Position numbers and translations under genes: made by a program. From Mucilaginibacter geliditolerans (GTDB lineage Bacteria > Bacteroidota > Bacteroidia > Sphingobacteriales > Sphingobacteriaceae), in NCBI RefSeq assembly GCF_014200495.1, contig NZ_JACHBY010000009.1, positions 124,001 through 188,000 on the forward strand: a DNA stretch of 64,000 bases, written 5' to 3'. Of this stretch, positions 1 to 8,728 are shown in pieces. Within the stretch, counting starts at the first letter, position 1, and the number at the start of each line of letters is the position of its first letter. The notes below the pieces were generated by a model. That model did no database searches. It was given only the letters and a program-made list of their open reading frames with translations, and had not been told where the DNA came from.

Positions 1-569
1 ACAGGCAGGCAATAACAGGGCTCAACCCCAATATTACAGATAAAGAATGGGATTATTTTCAAAGTGGCCTTACCATACAAACACTTAAAGCCCGCGAATT
101 TTACATTGAAGCTGGTAAAAAGAACCACCAACTGGGCTTTTTGATCAGCGGACTTATCAGGATTTACTTTATTAATCCCCTCGGCGAAGACATCACCATT
201 TCATTTGTGAAGGAAAACGAATACGCCACCGATTATACTTCACTCATCACAGAAACGCCAAGCAGGTATAATTTCCAATGCCTTGAACCAGGCATCATCA
301 TCAGTCAGCCTTATGCGCATATACAAAAAGGTTACGACCGTTATGCTGGTTTTGAAAGATATGGCCGTTTAATAGCCGAAGAAGTGCTCAAAATGCAGCA
401 AAAAAGAATTGAAAGCTTTCAGTTTGATAATGCAGAACAACGCTATCTCGACTTTATAAAACAGAACCCCGATCTGTTTAACCGCATTTCACTCACCCAC
501 CTCTCTTCCTACCTCGGCATTGAGCGCCCCTCGCTAAGCCGCATCAGAAAAAAGATAGTGGGCCTGTAA
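1..569 (+). CDS. Crp/Fnr-family transcriptional regulator, 5' end outside the window
   Basis: The reading frame is open from base 3 to the stop at 569, so the gene starts upstream of the window; an internal TTG at 141 is not the start. About 189 residues are visible. The first ~110 resemble the cyclic-nucleotide-binding beta-roll of the Crp/Fnr family (GFLISGLIRIYF, then GEDITISFV). The C-terminus holds a short helix-turn-helix (residues ITLTHL-like ISLTHLSSYLGIERPSLSRI), typical of Bacteroidota Crp-like regulators that often sit beside the gene they control. The next gene (705) is a small membrane protein on the same strand and may be its target. Family assignment is firm, ligand and targets unknown. 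Confidence 0.85.
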   Translation, partial: RQAITGLNPNITDKEWDYFQSGLTIQTLKAREFYIEAGKKNHQLGFLISGLIRIYFINPLGEDITISFVKENEYATDYTSLITETPSRYNFQCLEPGIIISQPYAHIQKGYDRYAGFERYGRLIAEEVLKMQQKRIESFQFDNAEQRYLDFIKQNPDLFNRISLTHLSSYLGIERPSLSRIRKKIVGL

Positions 570-704
570 TTTTGTAACATATGTTTCAGGTGCAGGCTTT
601 ACAAATAGCCTAACTTTATGTAAATCAAATCGAAAGCTTGCTTTTCATATATACCGTTAAAGCAAGCAGGTTTTAATAATCACTCCCACTAAACAATTAA
701 TTGT

Positions 705-1118
705 ATGATGACCTCTATCTCAAAATTAATGTGCGGTATTACTATTTTAACCGTGCCCAGTATCGCTTATGGCGGCTATTTCCTTTTAACTGTACTTTCC
801 GGAAAGGTAAAGATTCCTTTAACCGATTTTCAAAAAGCCATGTTCAGGGCAGGGCACGCGCATGCCGGGGTACTGGTACTGCTTAGCCTGATAGCCCAGC
901 TACTGCTTGATAATACGCAGATGAGTCCGGGGTTGGATCTCGCTACACGGATTGCCTTTCCGCTGGCAGCTATTTTAATCAGCGGCGGCTTCTTTGCAAG
1001 CGCGGGCGGCAGCGGGCTTACTCAACCCAACAGGTTCATAGTTATATTATATGCAGGGGTGTTGCTTTTAGTTGCCGGGCTTATTGTTTTGGGAGTTGCC
1101 CTGATAAAAAGCAGATAA
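705..1118 (+). CDS. Small four-helix membrane protein of unknown function
   Basis: The product has 137 residues and starts at the first of two adjacent ATG codons. It has four hydrophobic stretches (about residues 8-30, 45-65, 80-100 and 110-133), a HAHAG motif at the start of the second helix, and a glycine-rich loop ASAGGSG before the last helix. I recognise no catalytic motif. It follows the Crp/Fnr-type regulator by 135 bp on the same strand, so the two may be functionally linked; this is inference from position only. The overlapping 61-residue frame at 701 is a shadow of this gene. Confidence 0.7.
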   Translation: MMTSISKLMCGITILTVPSIAYGGYFLLTVLSGKVKIPLTDFQKAMFRAGHAHAGVLVLLSLIAQLLLDNTQMSPGLDLATRIAFPLAAILISGGFFASAGGSGLTQPNRFIVILYAGVLLLVAGLIVLGVALIKSR

Positions 1119-1159
1119 AGATTTTGGTTGGCAGCTTGTTCAGGCATAGCGCATAGTTA

Positions 1160-1453
1160 ACTCACCCCGACTTTGCTTCGCTCGTCGCCCCTCTCTCCGC
1201 TTTGCGGAAAGAGGGGTTAACCGCCTGTTCAAGCGCCTACGCCTGAATGTTTTCACCACCGCCTCACCGCCTGTTCAAGCGTCCACGCTTGAATACTTTC
1301 TAATGTAAGCGTCCACGCTTACGTTAAATCATCTTATAGATTTTGTAACGTAAGCATGGACGCTTGAACGGGCAGACGGAACATTAAAATGTATTTACCT
1401 TCTTTCCGCAAAGCGGAGAGAGGGTGGTCAAGCGAAGCGATGACCGGGTGAGT
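1160..1453. repeat. MITE-like element with ~55-bp imperfect terminal inverted repeats
   Basis: The gap 1119-1464 holds no gene. Its left arm (1160-1218) and right arm (1398-1453) are imperfect inverted copies, both carrying CTCTCTCCGCTTTGCGGAAA or its complement and an ACTCACC end. Between them are two direct copies of a 34-bp unit (1221-1254 and 1267-1300, starting CCGCCTGTTCAAGCG) and a palindrome TAAGCGTCCACGCTTA at 1306-1321, with a third inverted partial copy near 1350-1375. No transposase is encoded. The structure looks like a non-autonomous element or a stacked palindrome between a plus-strand and a minus-strand gene that converge here. Confidence 0.75.
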
Positions 1454-1464
1454 CACCCCCGCGT

Positions 1465-1977
1465 TTATTGAAATGCATACTTTATACCCAATCCCGGCGC
1501 AAGGTCAAAAAACGGCCCGCTTGCCAGCTCAATCCTGGGGTTAAGATCCAAACTTACAGCTATAGGTGAATTTGGGATAACATATTCAAGGCCGATAACG
1601 CCATCAGCACCCAATAATATATGGCTGCTGCTATAATATTCATTATCACCATTAAACCGCTGGTAATCACCCTTGCCTACGCCCCCTATATGCGCGCCGA
1701 ATCCATAATAAAATTTCAACTCAGGTACATTAAATGCTTCCTGATTTATCTCATACAGACCGGTTACTACTACCCCATGGCTCCTGAAACCCAGTATGCC
1801 TTCATATGATATATTGTCTGTGGCAAAATACTTTCCGGATATCCCGTCCTCATAACCGCCAAACTTTAAGCCAGCGGCAATTGTATAGTTTGATGCGTTT
1901 TGAGTTTGCGCCTGAGACCGTGTTGTGATCAATAAAAAAGAAACTAAAACAGCTAATGATAATACCAGTTTTTTCAT
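1465..1977 (-). CDS. Secreted outer-membrane beta-barrel-like protein
   Basis: The 170-residue product begins with a clear signal peptide (KKLVLSLAVLVSFLLITT, cleavage near SQAQ). The mature part alternates polar and hydrophobic residues and has several GxxxG-type turns. It ends in an aromatic residue followed by one polar residue (KYAFQ), as in small outer-membrane beta-barrels. I do not recognise a specific family. It converges with the membrane-protein gene at 705-1118, and the repeat element lies between them. Confidence 0.7.
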   Translation of the reverse strand: MKKLVLSLAVLVSFLLITTRSQAQTQNASNYTIAAGLKFGGYEDGISGKYFATDNISYEGILGFRSHGVVVTGLYEINQEAFNVPELKFYYGFGAHIGGVGKGDYQRFNGDNEYYSSSHILLGADGVIGLEYVIPNSPIAVSLDLNPRIELASGPFFDLAPGLGIKYAFQ

Positions 1978-2208
1978 CCAATTGTGGTTTTTATTTATAC
2001 TTAATGCTTTTATGCTAAACGGCCGAAATTAGATTTTATGGCCTTAACATTAAAAAAATAAGTATTTAATATCCATAATATATTATTTATCAGCCAAAAA
2101 CATTTATATATCTACAGAAAATATACAATCAATAAGGCACATTAATAATTAAGGCTATGGTTAGTTTACAAGCATAAAATGATAAATTAGTGCCGTCATT
2201 TTTAAATT

Positions 2209-3924
2209 ATGAGCTTCAATATCCTCCATAAAAAAACTTCACAAATAGCCTTGCTGCTGCTTACAGGATTTCTCCCCCTCGGTTGCGTACAGGGACAGTT
2301 AACCAATACCAGCGGGCACGAATACCGTAATGGTATGGTTGTTTGTGCTTATCCTGATGCATCGCAGGCGGGGCTTACCATATTGCAAAAAGGCGGCAAC
2401 GCTGTTGATGCCGCAGTAGCTGTACAATTTGCACTGGCTGTAACCTTGCCCGAGGCCGGCAACATTGGCGGTGGCGGTTTTATGGTGTACCGTGGCGCTG
2501 ATGGTCAAACCAATACCCTCGACTTCCGTGAAAAAGCACCTGCAGGGGCCAGTACCAATATGTACCTTGATTCGGCAGGCAATGTAATACCTGATATGAG
2601 CCTTTATACGCACAAAGCGTCCGGCGTACCCGGCTCTGTTGATGGCATGGTAACCGCGCACAAAAAATACGGCAAGTTAAATTGGGCAGTATTGCTGCAG
2701 CCGGCTATCGACCTGGCAACAAATGGTTTTAAAATAACCAAACACCTGGCGGATGACCTTAACCGCAACCAGGCCATATTTAAAAAGCTGAATCCGGGGA
2801 AAACATATTTGTTAAAGGATACACCATGGAAAGAAGGCGATGTATTAACACAGCCCGACCTTGCCAAAACGCTGGAACTGATCCGTGATAAAGGGCGTGA
2901 TGGGTTTTACGATGGCCCCGTTGCTGATTCACTGGTAGCCGAAATGAAAAAAGGCGATGGATTGATCTCAAAAGCTGATCTTACCAATTACCATGCAGTA
3001 TGGCGCAATGCTATTACCGGTAATTATAAGGGCTATAAAATCATCACCATGCCGCCGCCATCAAGCGGGGGTATTGCTTTATTGCAATTATTAAAGTCGG
3101 TTGAAAAATACCCTATCCAAAAATGGGGACATAATCAGGACTCAACCGTGCAGGTAATGGTTGAAGCCGAGCGCCGCGTATATGCCGACCGCTCCAAATA
3201 CCTGGGCGATCCCGATTTTTATAAAGTACCTGTCGATAGCCTGTTAAACCCGGTTTACCTGGATGCGCGCATGAAAAGCCTGAACTGGAATGCCGCTACG
3301 CCAAGCACCAACATACAACCCGGCGCATTTGTAGGCTATGAAAGCGACCAAACCACGCATTACAGCATTGTTGATCGTGATGGTAACGCGGTATCAATAA
3401 CCACTACATTGAATGACTCCTTCGGCTCAAAAATATTTGTGGCTGGTGCAGGCTTTTTGCTGAACAATGAGATGGACGACTTCAGCTCGAAACCCGGTGT
3501 ACCCAATATGTTCGGCCTGATTGGCGGCAAAGCCAACAGTATACAGCCCGGCAAACGCATGCTCTCATCCATGACACCAACCATTATTGAAAAAGACGGG
3601 CAGTTGTTTATGGTAGTAGGCACACCGGGTGGTGCAACTATCATGACCTCTGTATTCCAAACCATATTAAATGTGATAGATTTTGACCAGGATATGCAAC
3701 AGGCGGTAACATCAAAACGTTTTCACTCCCAATGGCTGCCTGATAATGTGGAGATAGAGGCTGGCGCATTAGATACCCTTACCAGGCAAAAACTGGAGAA
3801 AAAAGGATATAAAATAATTGATTACCGACCAATTGGCCGGGTTGATGCAATTTTAAAAACTAAATGGGGTTATTATGATGGCGGCGCCGACCCACGCGGG
3901 GATGATACTAAACTGGGATGGTAA
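2209..3924 (+). CDS. ggt: Gamma-glutamyltransferase (glutathione hydrolase)
   Basis: The 571-residue product belongs to the Ntn-hydrolase GGT family, which cleaves the gamma-glutamyl bond of glutathione and related compounds in the periplasm. The N-terminus is a secretion signal; a cysteine in PLGC could make it a lipoprotein, but the residue before it is not a good lipobox. The autoprocessing and catalytic threonine is Thr382 in DQTTHYSIVD, followed by GNAVSITTTLNDSFGS and LLNNEMDDFS. GTPGGATIMT near residue 470 is the usual oxyanion region. Length matches single-chain precursors that split into large and small subunits. It appears to be monocistronic. Confidence 0.95.
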   Translation: MSFNILHKKTSQIALLLLTGFLPLGCVQGQLTNTSGHEYRNGMVVCAYPDASQAGLTILQKGGNAVDAAVAVQFALAVTLPEAGNIGGGGFMVYRGADGQTNTLDFREKAPAGASTNMYLDSAGNVIPDMSLYTHKASGVPGSVDGMVTAHKKYGKLNWAVLLQPAIDLATNGFKITKHLADDLNRNQAIFKKLNPGKTYLLKDTPWKEGDVLTQPDLAKTLELIRDKGRDGFYDGPVADSLVAEMKKGDGLISKADLTNYHAVWRNAITGNYKGYKIITMPPPSSGGIALLQLLKSVEKYPIQKWGHNQDSTVQVMVEAERRVYADRSKYLGDPDFYKVPVDSLLNPVYLDARMKSLNWNAATPSTNIQPGAFVGYESDQTTHYSIVDRDGNAVSITTTLNDSFGSKIFVAGAGFLLNNEMDDFSSKPGVPNMFGLIGGKANSIQPGKRMLSSMTPTIIEKDGQLFMVVGTPGGATIMTSVFQTILNVIDFDQDMQQAVTSKRFHSQWLPDNVEIEAGALDTLTRQKLEKKGYKIIDYRPIGRVDAILKTKWGYYDGGADPRGDDTKLGW

Positions 3925-3932
3925 TTCCATTG

Positions 3933-4051
3933 AGTTTGCAGTTTTCAGTTAGCAGTTTGCATAGCTAAATTTCACACTGCAAACTGCCTGCTGAGAACTG
4001 CTAACTAAAGCAAAACTGCCCACTGAAAACTGCATACTGAAAACTGAAAAA
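3933..4051. repeat. Heptad-periodic inverted repeat (AACTG type) upstream of marR
   Basis: Four uninterrupted 7-mers at 3933-3960 follow the word AGTTTGC. From 3979 to 4006 the complementary phase gives four more 7-mers (GCAAACT type). After an 11-bp break, five further units (GAAAACT type) run from 4018 to the A just before the marR ATG at 4052. The two halves are inverted relative to each other, so an RNA copy could fold into a long hairpin. Units vary in positions 2-4 but the spacing stays at 7. Confidence 0.8.
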
Positions 4052-4504
4052 ATGCGTAATACAATAAAGAGCCAGGAAACCATTGATTATTTTTTGAAAA
4101 TAGTATGGCAAACTATGGCCAACAGGTATAACCAGATTGTAACCGAATTTGGCATTACACAATCTATAGGCTACCTGCTTATAAATATTGATGAGAATGA
4201 AGGCACTACAGTGTCAAAGGCGGCATCATTATTAGGCCTTAAATCAACCAGCCTGTCGCGCATGCTTAACCAGCTGGAGAAAACCGGCTTGATATACCGG
4301 GAGCTGAACCCGGGCGATAAACGTTCGGTAAAAATTTACTTAACCCCCCTTGGCAAAGAGAAAAGGCACATGGCCCGTGCCGTGGTAAAACAATTCAATA
4401 ACTACCTCAACACGCATATCAATGATAGTGATAAGCAGTATTTAATAGAAATGCTGGAGAAAATAAACCAGTTAACCCTTAATTACAAGCCTGTAAAGCC
4501 CTAA
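4052..4504 (+). CDS. MarR-family transcriptional regulator
   Basis: The 150-residue product has the winged-helix layout of MarR. A helical dimerisation segment comes first (residues 1-40), then the recognition part TVSKAASLLGLKSTSLSRML, and the wing LIYRELNPGDKRSVKIYLT with the conserved DxR. A C-terminal helix closes the dimer. The gene precedes two FKBP lipoprotein genes by 122 bp on the same strand; a candidate operator lies in that gap. The ATG follows directly on a heptad repeat and lacks a Shine-Dalgarno sequence, which is normal for Bacteroidota. The inducer is unknown. Confidence 0.9.
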   Translation: MRNTIKSQETIDYFLKIVWQTMANRYNQIVTEFGITQSIGYLLINIDENEGTTVSKAASLLGLKSTSLSRMLNQLEKTGLIYRELNPGDKRSVKIYLTPLGKEKRHMARAVVKQFNNYLNTHINDSDKQYLIEMLEKINQLTLNYKPVKP

Positions 4505-4527
4505 AAAAGTGTCCCTTTTAACAATAA

Positions 4528-4545
4528 AACACGCTTTAAAGTGTT
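4528..4545. promoter_or_regulatory. Candidate operator (AACAC-N8-GTGTT)
   Basis: An inverted repeat AACAC / GTGTT with an 8-bp spacer that contains TTTAAA sits 23 bp after the marR stop and ahead of the two FKBP genes. MarR proteins bind short imperfect palindromes of this kind. The arms are only 5 bp, so chance is a real alternative. Confidence 0.3.
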
Positions 4546-4603
4546 AGGATAGCATATAAATTGTTAAAAAGTGTTAAGCTGCCGTTTTTGAATTATAAAA
4601 GAA

Positions 4604-4611
4604 TAAATTTG
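4604..4611 (+). promoter_or_regulatory. Candidate Bacteroidota -7 box (TAAATTTG)
   Basis: TAAATTTG matches the Bacteroidota -7 consensus TAnnTTTG and ends 15 bp before the ATG at 4627. A TTTG lies at 4587-4590, but the 13-bp spacing is shorter than the usual 17-23 bp, so only the -7 element is convincing. Confidence 0.3.
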
Positions 4612-4626
4612 CCTTTTGAAAATCAG

Positions 4627-5169
4627 ATGAAGAGGATATTGTTAATTGTTGTGCTTTTATCTGTTTGTTGCCTTATGGCATGCCAAAAATCAACAGGATT
4701 TGGCAGTACGCAATATAAGGCACAAGCTGCTATTGATGATGCAATATTGACTGAATATATTAAAGACAACAACTTAACAGCGGTGGCAAAAAAAGTGAAC
4801 GATACTTCAGGTGTGTATTATATAGTAATTGATCCCGGATCGGGAACCACATTATTTACCAATTCAACACAAGTAACCGTTGGCGATACCGGCAGAACGA
4901 TAACTAAAGGGCAAATAGGTAGCGGAAAGTTATTTTACCAAACTCAGCAGTATCACCCAACCTATCCGTTAGGCTCGGTAATATTGGGCTGGCAATTCGG
5001 CATTCCAATGGTTTTAACCGGCGGAGAAGTAGAGTTGCTGATACCATCGCGCTATGCCTACGGCCCCGTTGCACACCCTGAATTGAATCAGTACGATCTG
5101 AACCCTGGAGGGTTACCCGCTAACTCAATACTCGATTTCCGAATAAGACTTTATGATGTAATTAATTAA
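4627..5169 (+). CDS. FKBP-type peptidyl-prolyl isomerase lipoprotein (single domain)
   Basis: I start the gene at the ATG at 4627 rather than the TTG at 4561, because the N-terminus is then a lipoprotein signal (KRILLIVV, lipobox LMAC). The product is 180 residues. The second half resembles an FKBP domain: GWQFGIPMVLTGGEVELLIPSRYAYG is split here by description only, with the typical IPSxxAYG motif and a closing strand FRIRLYDV. Proline isomerase activity in the periplasm or at a membrane is expected but several FKBP active-site aromatic residues are hard to place. The next gene starts 4 bp after the stop, so the two are co-transcribed. Confidence 0.8.
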   Translation: MKRILLIVVLLSVCCLMACQKSTGFGSTQYKAQAAIDDAILTEYIKDNNLTAVAKKVNDTSGVYYIVIDPGSGTTLFTNSTQVTVGDTGRTITKGQIGSGKLFYQTQQYHPTYPLGSVILGWQFGIPMVLTGGEVELLIPSRYAYGPVAHPELNQYDLNPGGLPANSILDFRIRLYDVIN

Positions 5170-5173
5170 TTAA

Positions 5174-6124
5174 ATGAAACAAACACTTTTTACGCTTTTA
5201 TTACTTTCTACAATAGGGCTGGTATCCTGCAAGAAAACGGGAACTCAACCCAACATTAAGCAATATGACGAAACTCAGATACAAAATTATATAAGCGCCA
5301 ATGGCATATCAGGTATGATAAAAGATACCGTAGGCCAGGATACTACCGGTATATATTATAAAATACTTACCAGCCCTAAAACTGTTACAACAATTATTGG
5401 TGATACCAGCAAAATATCATTTGTATTTACGCTGAAAAGTTTTGACGGAAAATATTCAAGTACTGATACCATACAAAATCATTACGATGGCTATGTAGGG
5501 CATATTACACTGGATGCTTTGCCGCTTGGCCTCAGATTGGCAATTCTTAATAATCTAAAATATCGCGGTTACAGCATGCGTATACTTATACCATCACATC
5601 TGGCTTATGGCTTGTATGGTTATGGCAGCGGTAGTATTGAAAATACATCAAGCAGGATTGCCGGCAACCAATGTCTTGATTACTATGTGCATGTTATTAA
5701 TAATGTAAACGGCCCTGTACCTGACAACCAGGCAACCTATGATGATCAGACAATTCAGCAGTATATGAAACACGAGAATTTTACTGATTACATAAAAACT
5801 TCTACAGGCCTGTATTATAAAATAATAACCCCTGGCACTGGCGCAAAAATCATCAACCAAAATTCAACGATTGAATCTACCTATACCGGTATGTTGTTAA
5901 ATAATATCCAGTTTGATTCAGCCAACAACGGTGCTGATAGTGTTTCGCTTGAAGTACCAGACCTTATAAAAGGCATGCAGGAAGGATTAACACATGCTAC
6001 TACCGGCACACTGATATCAATGATAATACCTTCGGGGCTTGCTTATGCTGAAACAGCTACAACAGGCGTACCTGTAAACAGCTGTTTACGTTTTGAATTT
6101 CAGGTGATAGATGTTACTCCTTAA
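5174..6124 (+). CDS. Tandem-domain FKBP-type lipoprotein
   Basis: The 316-residue product begins with a lipoprotein signal (lipobox LVSC, residues ~16-19). It contains two FKBP-like units. The N-terminal one (about 35-170) is diverged but keeps LIPSHLAYG. The C-terminal one (about 190-315) has GLYYKIITPGTGAK, STYTGML, LIKGMQEGL and MIIPSGLAYAE. It probably arose by duplication, and the partner gene 4 bp upstream carries a single unit. The stop at 6124 converges with the photolyase gene, leaving 2 bp between them. Confidence 0.82.
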   Translation: MKQTLFTLLLLSTIGLVSCKKTGTQPNIKQYDETQIQNYISANGISGMIKDTVGQDTTGIYYKILTSPKTVTTIIGDTSKISFVFTLKSFDGKYSSTDTIQNHYDGYVGHITLDALPLGLRLAILNNLKYRGYSMRILIPSHLAYGLYGYGSGSIENTSSRIAGNQCLDYYVHVINNVNGPVPDNQATYDDQTIQQYMKHENFTDYIKTSTGLYYKIITPGTGAKIINQNSTIESTYTGMLLNNIQFDSANNGADSVSLEVPDLIKGMQEGLTHATTGTLISMIIPSGLAYAETATTGVPVNSCLRFEFQVIDVTP

Positions 6125-6126
6125 TA

Positions 6127-7437
6127 TTATTTAGCTAATGCGGCTTTAAAAGCTTTCAGGCATCTGTCGCGCGCGAACGCGTGATCAATAATGGGTTTTG
6201 GATATTTGCTGAAGTCGGCATATTCCGGAACCCATTTTTTTATGTAGATAAGATCGGGGTTGAATTTTTTAAGCTGTGAGTCCGGGTTAAAGATCCTGAA
6301 ATACGGCGCAGCATCCGTACCACAACCTGCCGACCATTGCCAGCCGCCAACATTGCTGGCCATTTCATAATCCAGCAGTTTACGGGCAAAGTAGCGCTCG
6401 CCCCAACGCCAGTCTATCAGCAAGTCTTTTGTTAAAAAGCTGGCCGCTACCATACGCACACGGTTATGCATATAACCCGTAGCATTCAGTTCACGCATAC
6501 CGGCATCTACCAGCGGGAAGCCCGTTTCACCTTTGCACCAGGCCTCGAACTGTGCCTCATCGTTCACCCATTTAATTCGGTCGTATTCCGGCCTGAAAGC
6601 ATGATCCATTGTTTTAGGGAAATGATCCAGTATCATCATATAAAACTCGCGCCATATCAGCTCATTCAGCCACGTTTTCTCGTTAAAGCTATTGGCTGTA
6701 TGTACAAGCTCCCTGATGCTTACCGTACCAGAACGTAAATGCAACCCAATATGCGAAGTACCATTCACACCGGGAAAATCTCTTTTTTCAGCATAATCCT
6801 TTATCACATCCTTATAATCTTTGCCGGGTATAGGCAGAAAGCTTTTCTCAAAGCCTATCTCTTTTAAGGATGGAACAGGCAGTGCATCCGCCCTAAATAA
6901 ATTTTTAAAATACTTTTTTGTGGGATAAGGCTTCAGGTAGAACGGCGTTAAAGCTTCATACCATTTACGCTGATACGGTGTGTAAACCGTATAGGGAGAG
7001 CCATCGCTTTTAACAACCTCGTCCCTTTCAAAAACAACCTGATCTTTATAAGTTTTAAAGCTGATGTTATGCCGCTTTAACTTTTCAGCTATAGTTTCAT
7101 CACGCTTTTTGGCATAAGGCTCATAATCATGATTGGTATAAACAGCAGCAACGTTATAGGCCTTTAAAATATGATCCCAGGTATGTTCGGCCTTATCATA
7201 CCGCACCAGTAAGGTGCTGCCATATTTTTTAAACTCCTTGCTGATATCTTCAATAGTCTGATGGATGAAAGTTACCCTCGCATCGTCTTTATCTTCCAGT
7301 TGATCAAGTATCTCTCTGTCAAAAATAAACAATGGCAAAACAGGGTGTTCCCCTTTTAAAGCATAGTATAAACCGGCGTTATCCTCTACCCTCAAATCGC
7401 GCCTGAACCAGAAAATATTGATAAGAGTTTTATTCAT
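6127..7437 (-). CDS. phrB: Class I deoxyribodipyrimidine photolyase
   Basis: I choose the ATG at 7437 (436 residues) over a TTG at 7452. The product has the N-terminal antenna domain (IFWFRRDLRVEDNAGL, residues ~6-130) and the C-terminal FAD domain. Diagnostic motifs are WREFYMMIL, GYMHNRVRM, DWRWGERYFARKLLDYE and GTDAAPYFRIFNP, as in CPD photolyases that repair UV-induced cyclobutane dimers with blue light. The conserved tryptophan electron-transfer residues appear to be present (WQWSAG). It is one of two photolyase/cryptochrome genes within 8 kb; the other is DASH type at 12447. Confidence 0.95.
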   Translation of the reverse strand: MNKTLINIFWFRRDLRVEDNAGLYYALKGEHPVLPLFIFDREILDQLEDKDDARVTFIHQTIEDISKEFKKYGSTLLVRYDKAEHTWDHILKAYNVAAVYTNHDYEPYAKKRDETIAEKLKRHNISFKTYKDQVVFERDEVVKSDGSPYTVYTPYQRKWYEALTPFYLKPYPTKKYFKNLFRADALPVPSLKEIGFEKSFLPIPGKDYKDVIKDYAEKRDFPGVNGTSHIGLHLRSGTVSIRELVHTANSFNEKTWLNELIWREFYMMILDHFPKTMDHAFRPEYDRIKWVNDEAQFEAWCKGETGFPLVDAGMRELNATGYMHNRVRMVAASFLTKDLLIDWRWGERYFARKLLDYEMASNVGGWQWSAGCGTDAAPYFRIFNPDSQLKKFNPDLIYIKKWVPEYADFSKYPKPIIDHAFARDRCLKAFKAALAK

Positions 7438-7460
7438 AATTATATATATCAAAACGCTCT

Positions 7461-7552
7461 GTCATGCTGAACTTGTTTCAGCATCCCATTTGCAGGTTTA
7501 CACCAAGCAATTCGTTTATCTTGTGAGATCCCGAAACAAGTTCGGGATGACC
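7461..7552. repeat. Interspersed inverted repeat, family A, copy 1
   Basis: The left arm GTCATGCTGAACTTGTTTC and the right arm (7525-7552, containing GAAACAAGTTCGGGATGACC) form an imperfect stem around a ~45-bp centre. A second copy with the same arms and a related centre (CTTGC...TGTGAGAT) lies at 37885-37977. The 184-bp gap between the photolyase start and the epimerase stop contains nothing else I can support. Confidence 0.75.
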
Positions 7553-7636
7553 GTAGTTCTTTTTGTCATACTGAGCAACGAAGCATCCTATTATACTGGC
7601 ACATCCTTCGCTACCCTTTATAATGATAAAAAGAAA

Positions 7637-8542
7637 TTATCCATAGATCTCCTTTAACGCGCTTTCCAGCTCAGGGTATTCAAACTTAAAGCCATGCTCC
7701 TCTATTTTTTGTGGTGATACTTTGGTACTGCCAAGCACTATCATGCTCATCTCGCCCAGTAAAACATCTAATACAAATGCGGGCACTTTTGGCGCCCATA
7801 TGGGTTTGTGCAGGTATTTGGCAACTGCACGGGTCATTTCTTCATTGGTAACCGGCACAGGCGCTACCATGTTAAATGTACCTGCTAATTTGTTATGCAT
7901 AATGGCATACAAATACAGCTTCACTACATCGTGCCAGTGTATCCAGGGTATCCATTGCTTACCATCGCCCAATGCCGAACCAACATACCATTTTATCGGA
8001 TTAGCCAGTTGCGGCAACGCCCCTCCTTTTTTATTGAGCACTACCCCTGTTCTGAACTTTACTATGCGTAAACCTAATTCCTCACCTTCATCAACAGCCT
8101 TTTCCCATGCGATGCAGCATTCAGCCAGAAAACCATCAGCCGGTTTGCTGTCCTCGTTTAACAATATATCACCCCTGTCGCCATAATAACCGGTTGCCGA
8201 TGCGGATATCACCGAGGTTATTTTATGCTCCTTTTTCCGAAGCAGTTCGTATATTAACCGTATTGATTTTGTGCGACTTTCAACCAACTCCTGTTTGCGC
8301 TTATTCGTCCAGCGTTTATCTGCAACTCCGGCTCCGGCTAAGTGAATTATAGTATCAGCGCCATCAATACAGGCTTCGTCTATCTCGCCTTTATGCACAT
8401 CCCACAAATAAGTTTTCACCATCTGGTCCTTCCCCGGCAACCGGCTTAAATGGCTTACCTTATACCCCTGGGCTAACAACAATTTAGTTAAATCACCCCC
8501 AATTAATCCCGACCCGCCTGTTAATAATATATGTTTTTGCAT
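7637..8542 (-). CDS. TIGR01777-type SDR sugar-nucleotide epimerase-like protein
   Basis: The 301-residue product starts with the Rossmann motif LLTGGSGLIGG and contains the extended-SDR active-site region SASATGYYGDRGD, then WEKAVDEGEELGLRIVKFRTGVVL. The C-terminal DUF1731-like part ends in LKEIYG. These features match the YfcH/SulA-like TIGR01777 family, whose substrate is not established. In Bacteroidota this family is often found near photolyases, as it is here. Same strand as phrB, 199 bp upstream of it. Confidence 0.85.
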   Translation of the reverse strand: MQKHILLTGGSGLIGGDLTKLLLAQGYKVSHLSRLPGKDQMVKTYLWDVHKGEIDEACIDGADTIIHLAGAGVADKRWTNKRKQELVESRTKSIRLIYELLRKKEHKITSVISASATGYYGDRGDILLNEDSKPADGFLAECCIAWEKAVDEGEELGLRIVKFRTGVVLNKKGGALPQLANPIKWYVGSALGDGKQWIPWIHWHDVVKLYLYAIMHNKLAGTFNMVAPVPVTNEEMTRAVAKYLHKPIWAPKVPAFVLDVLLGEMSMIVLGSTKVSPQKIEEHGFKFEYPELESALKEIYG

Positions 8543-8667
8543 GCTGTATATGTTGATATTGCCTAAACGGCAAATACTTTATAATTGGCCAGCCCATACT
8601 GTAATTCCTTTGAGTAGGTGAAACAGCAGCACTCCATGCCAATACTTTCATCTACGTGGAACAATAC

Positions 8668-8696
8668 AAAAGGCAAGGTGTTTCACCTTGCCTTTT
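8668..8696 (-). terminator. Rho-independent terminator after the Dabb gene
   Basis: A 13-bp perfect stem (AAAAGGCAAGGTG and its complement) closes a 3-nt loop. It lies 32 bp beyond the stop of the Dabb gene on the minus strand, with T-rich flanks on both sides, so it may work in both directions. Confidence 0.7.
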
Positions 8697-8728
8697 CTTT
8701 TATTCTTAATTGGTTAAGCTTAAACTAC

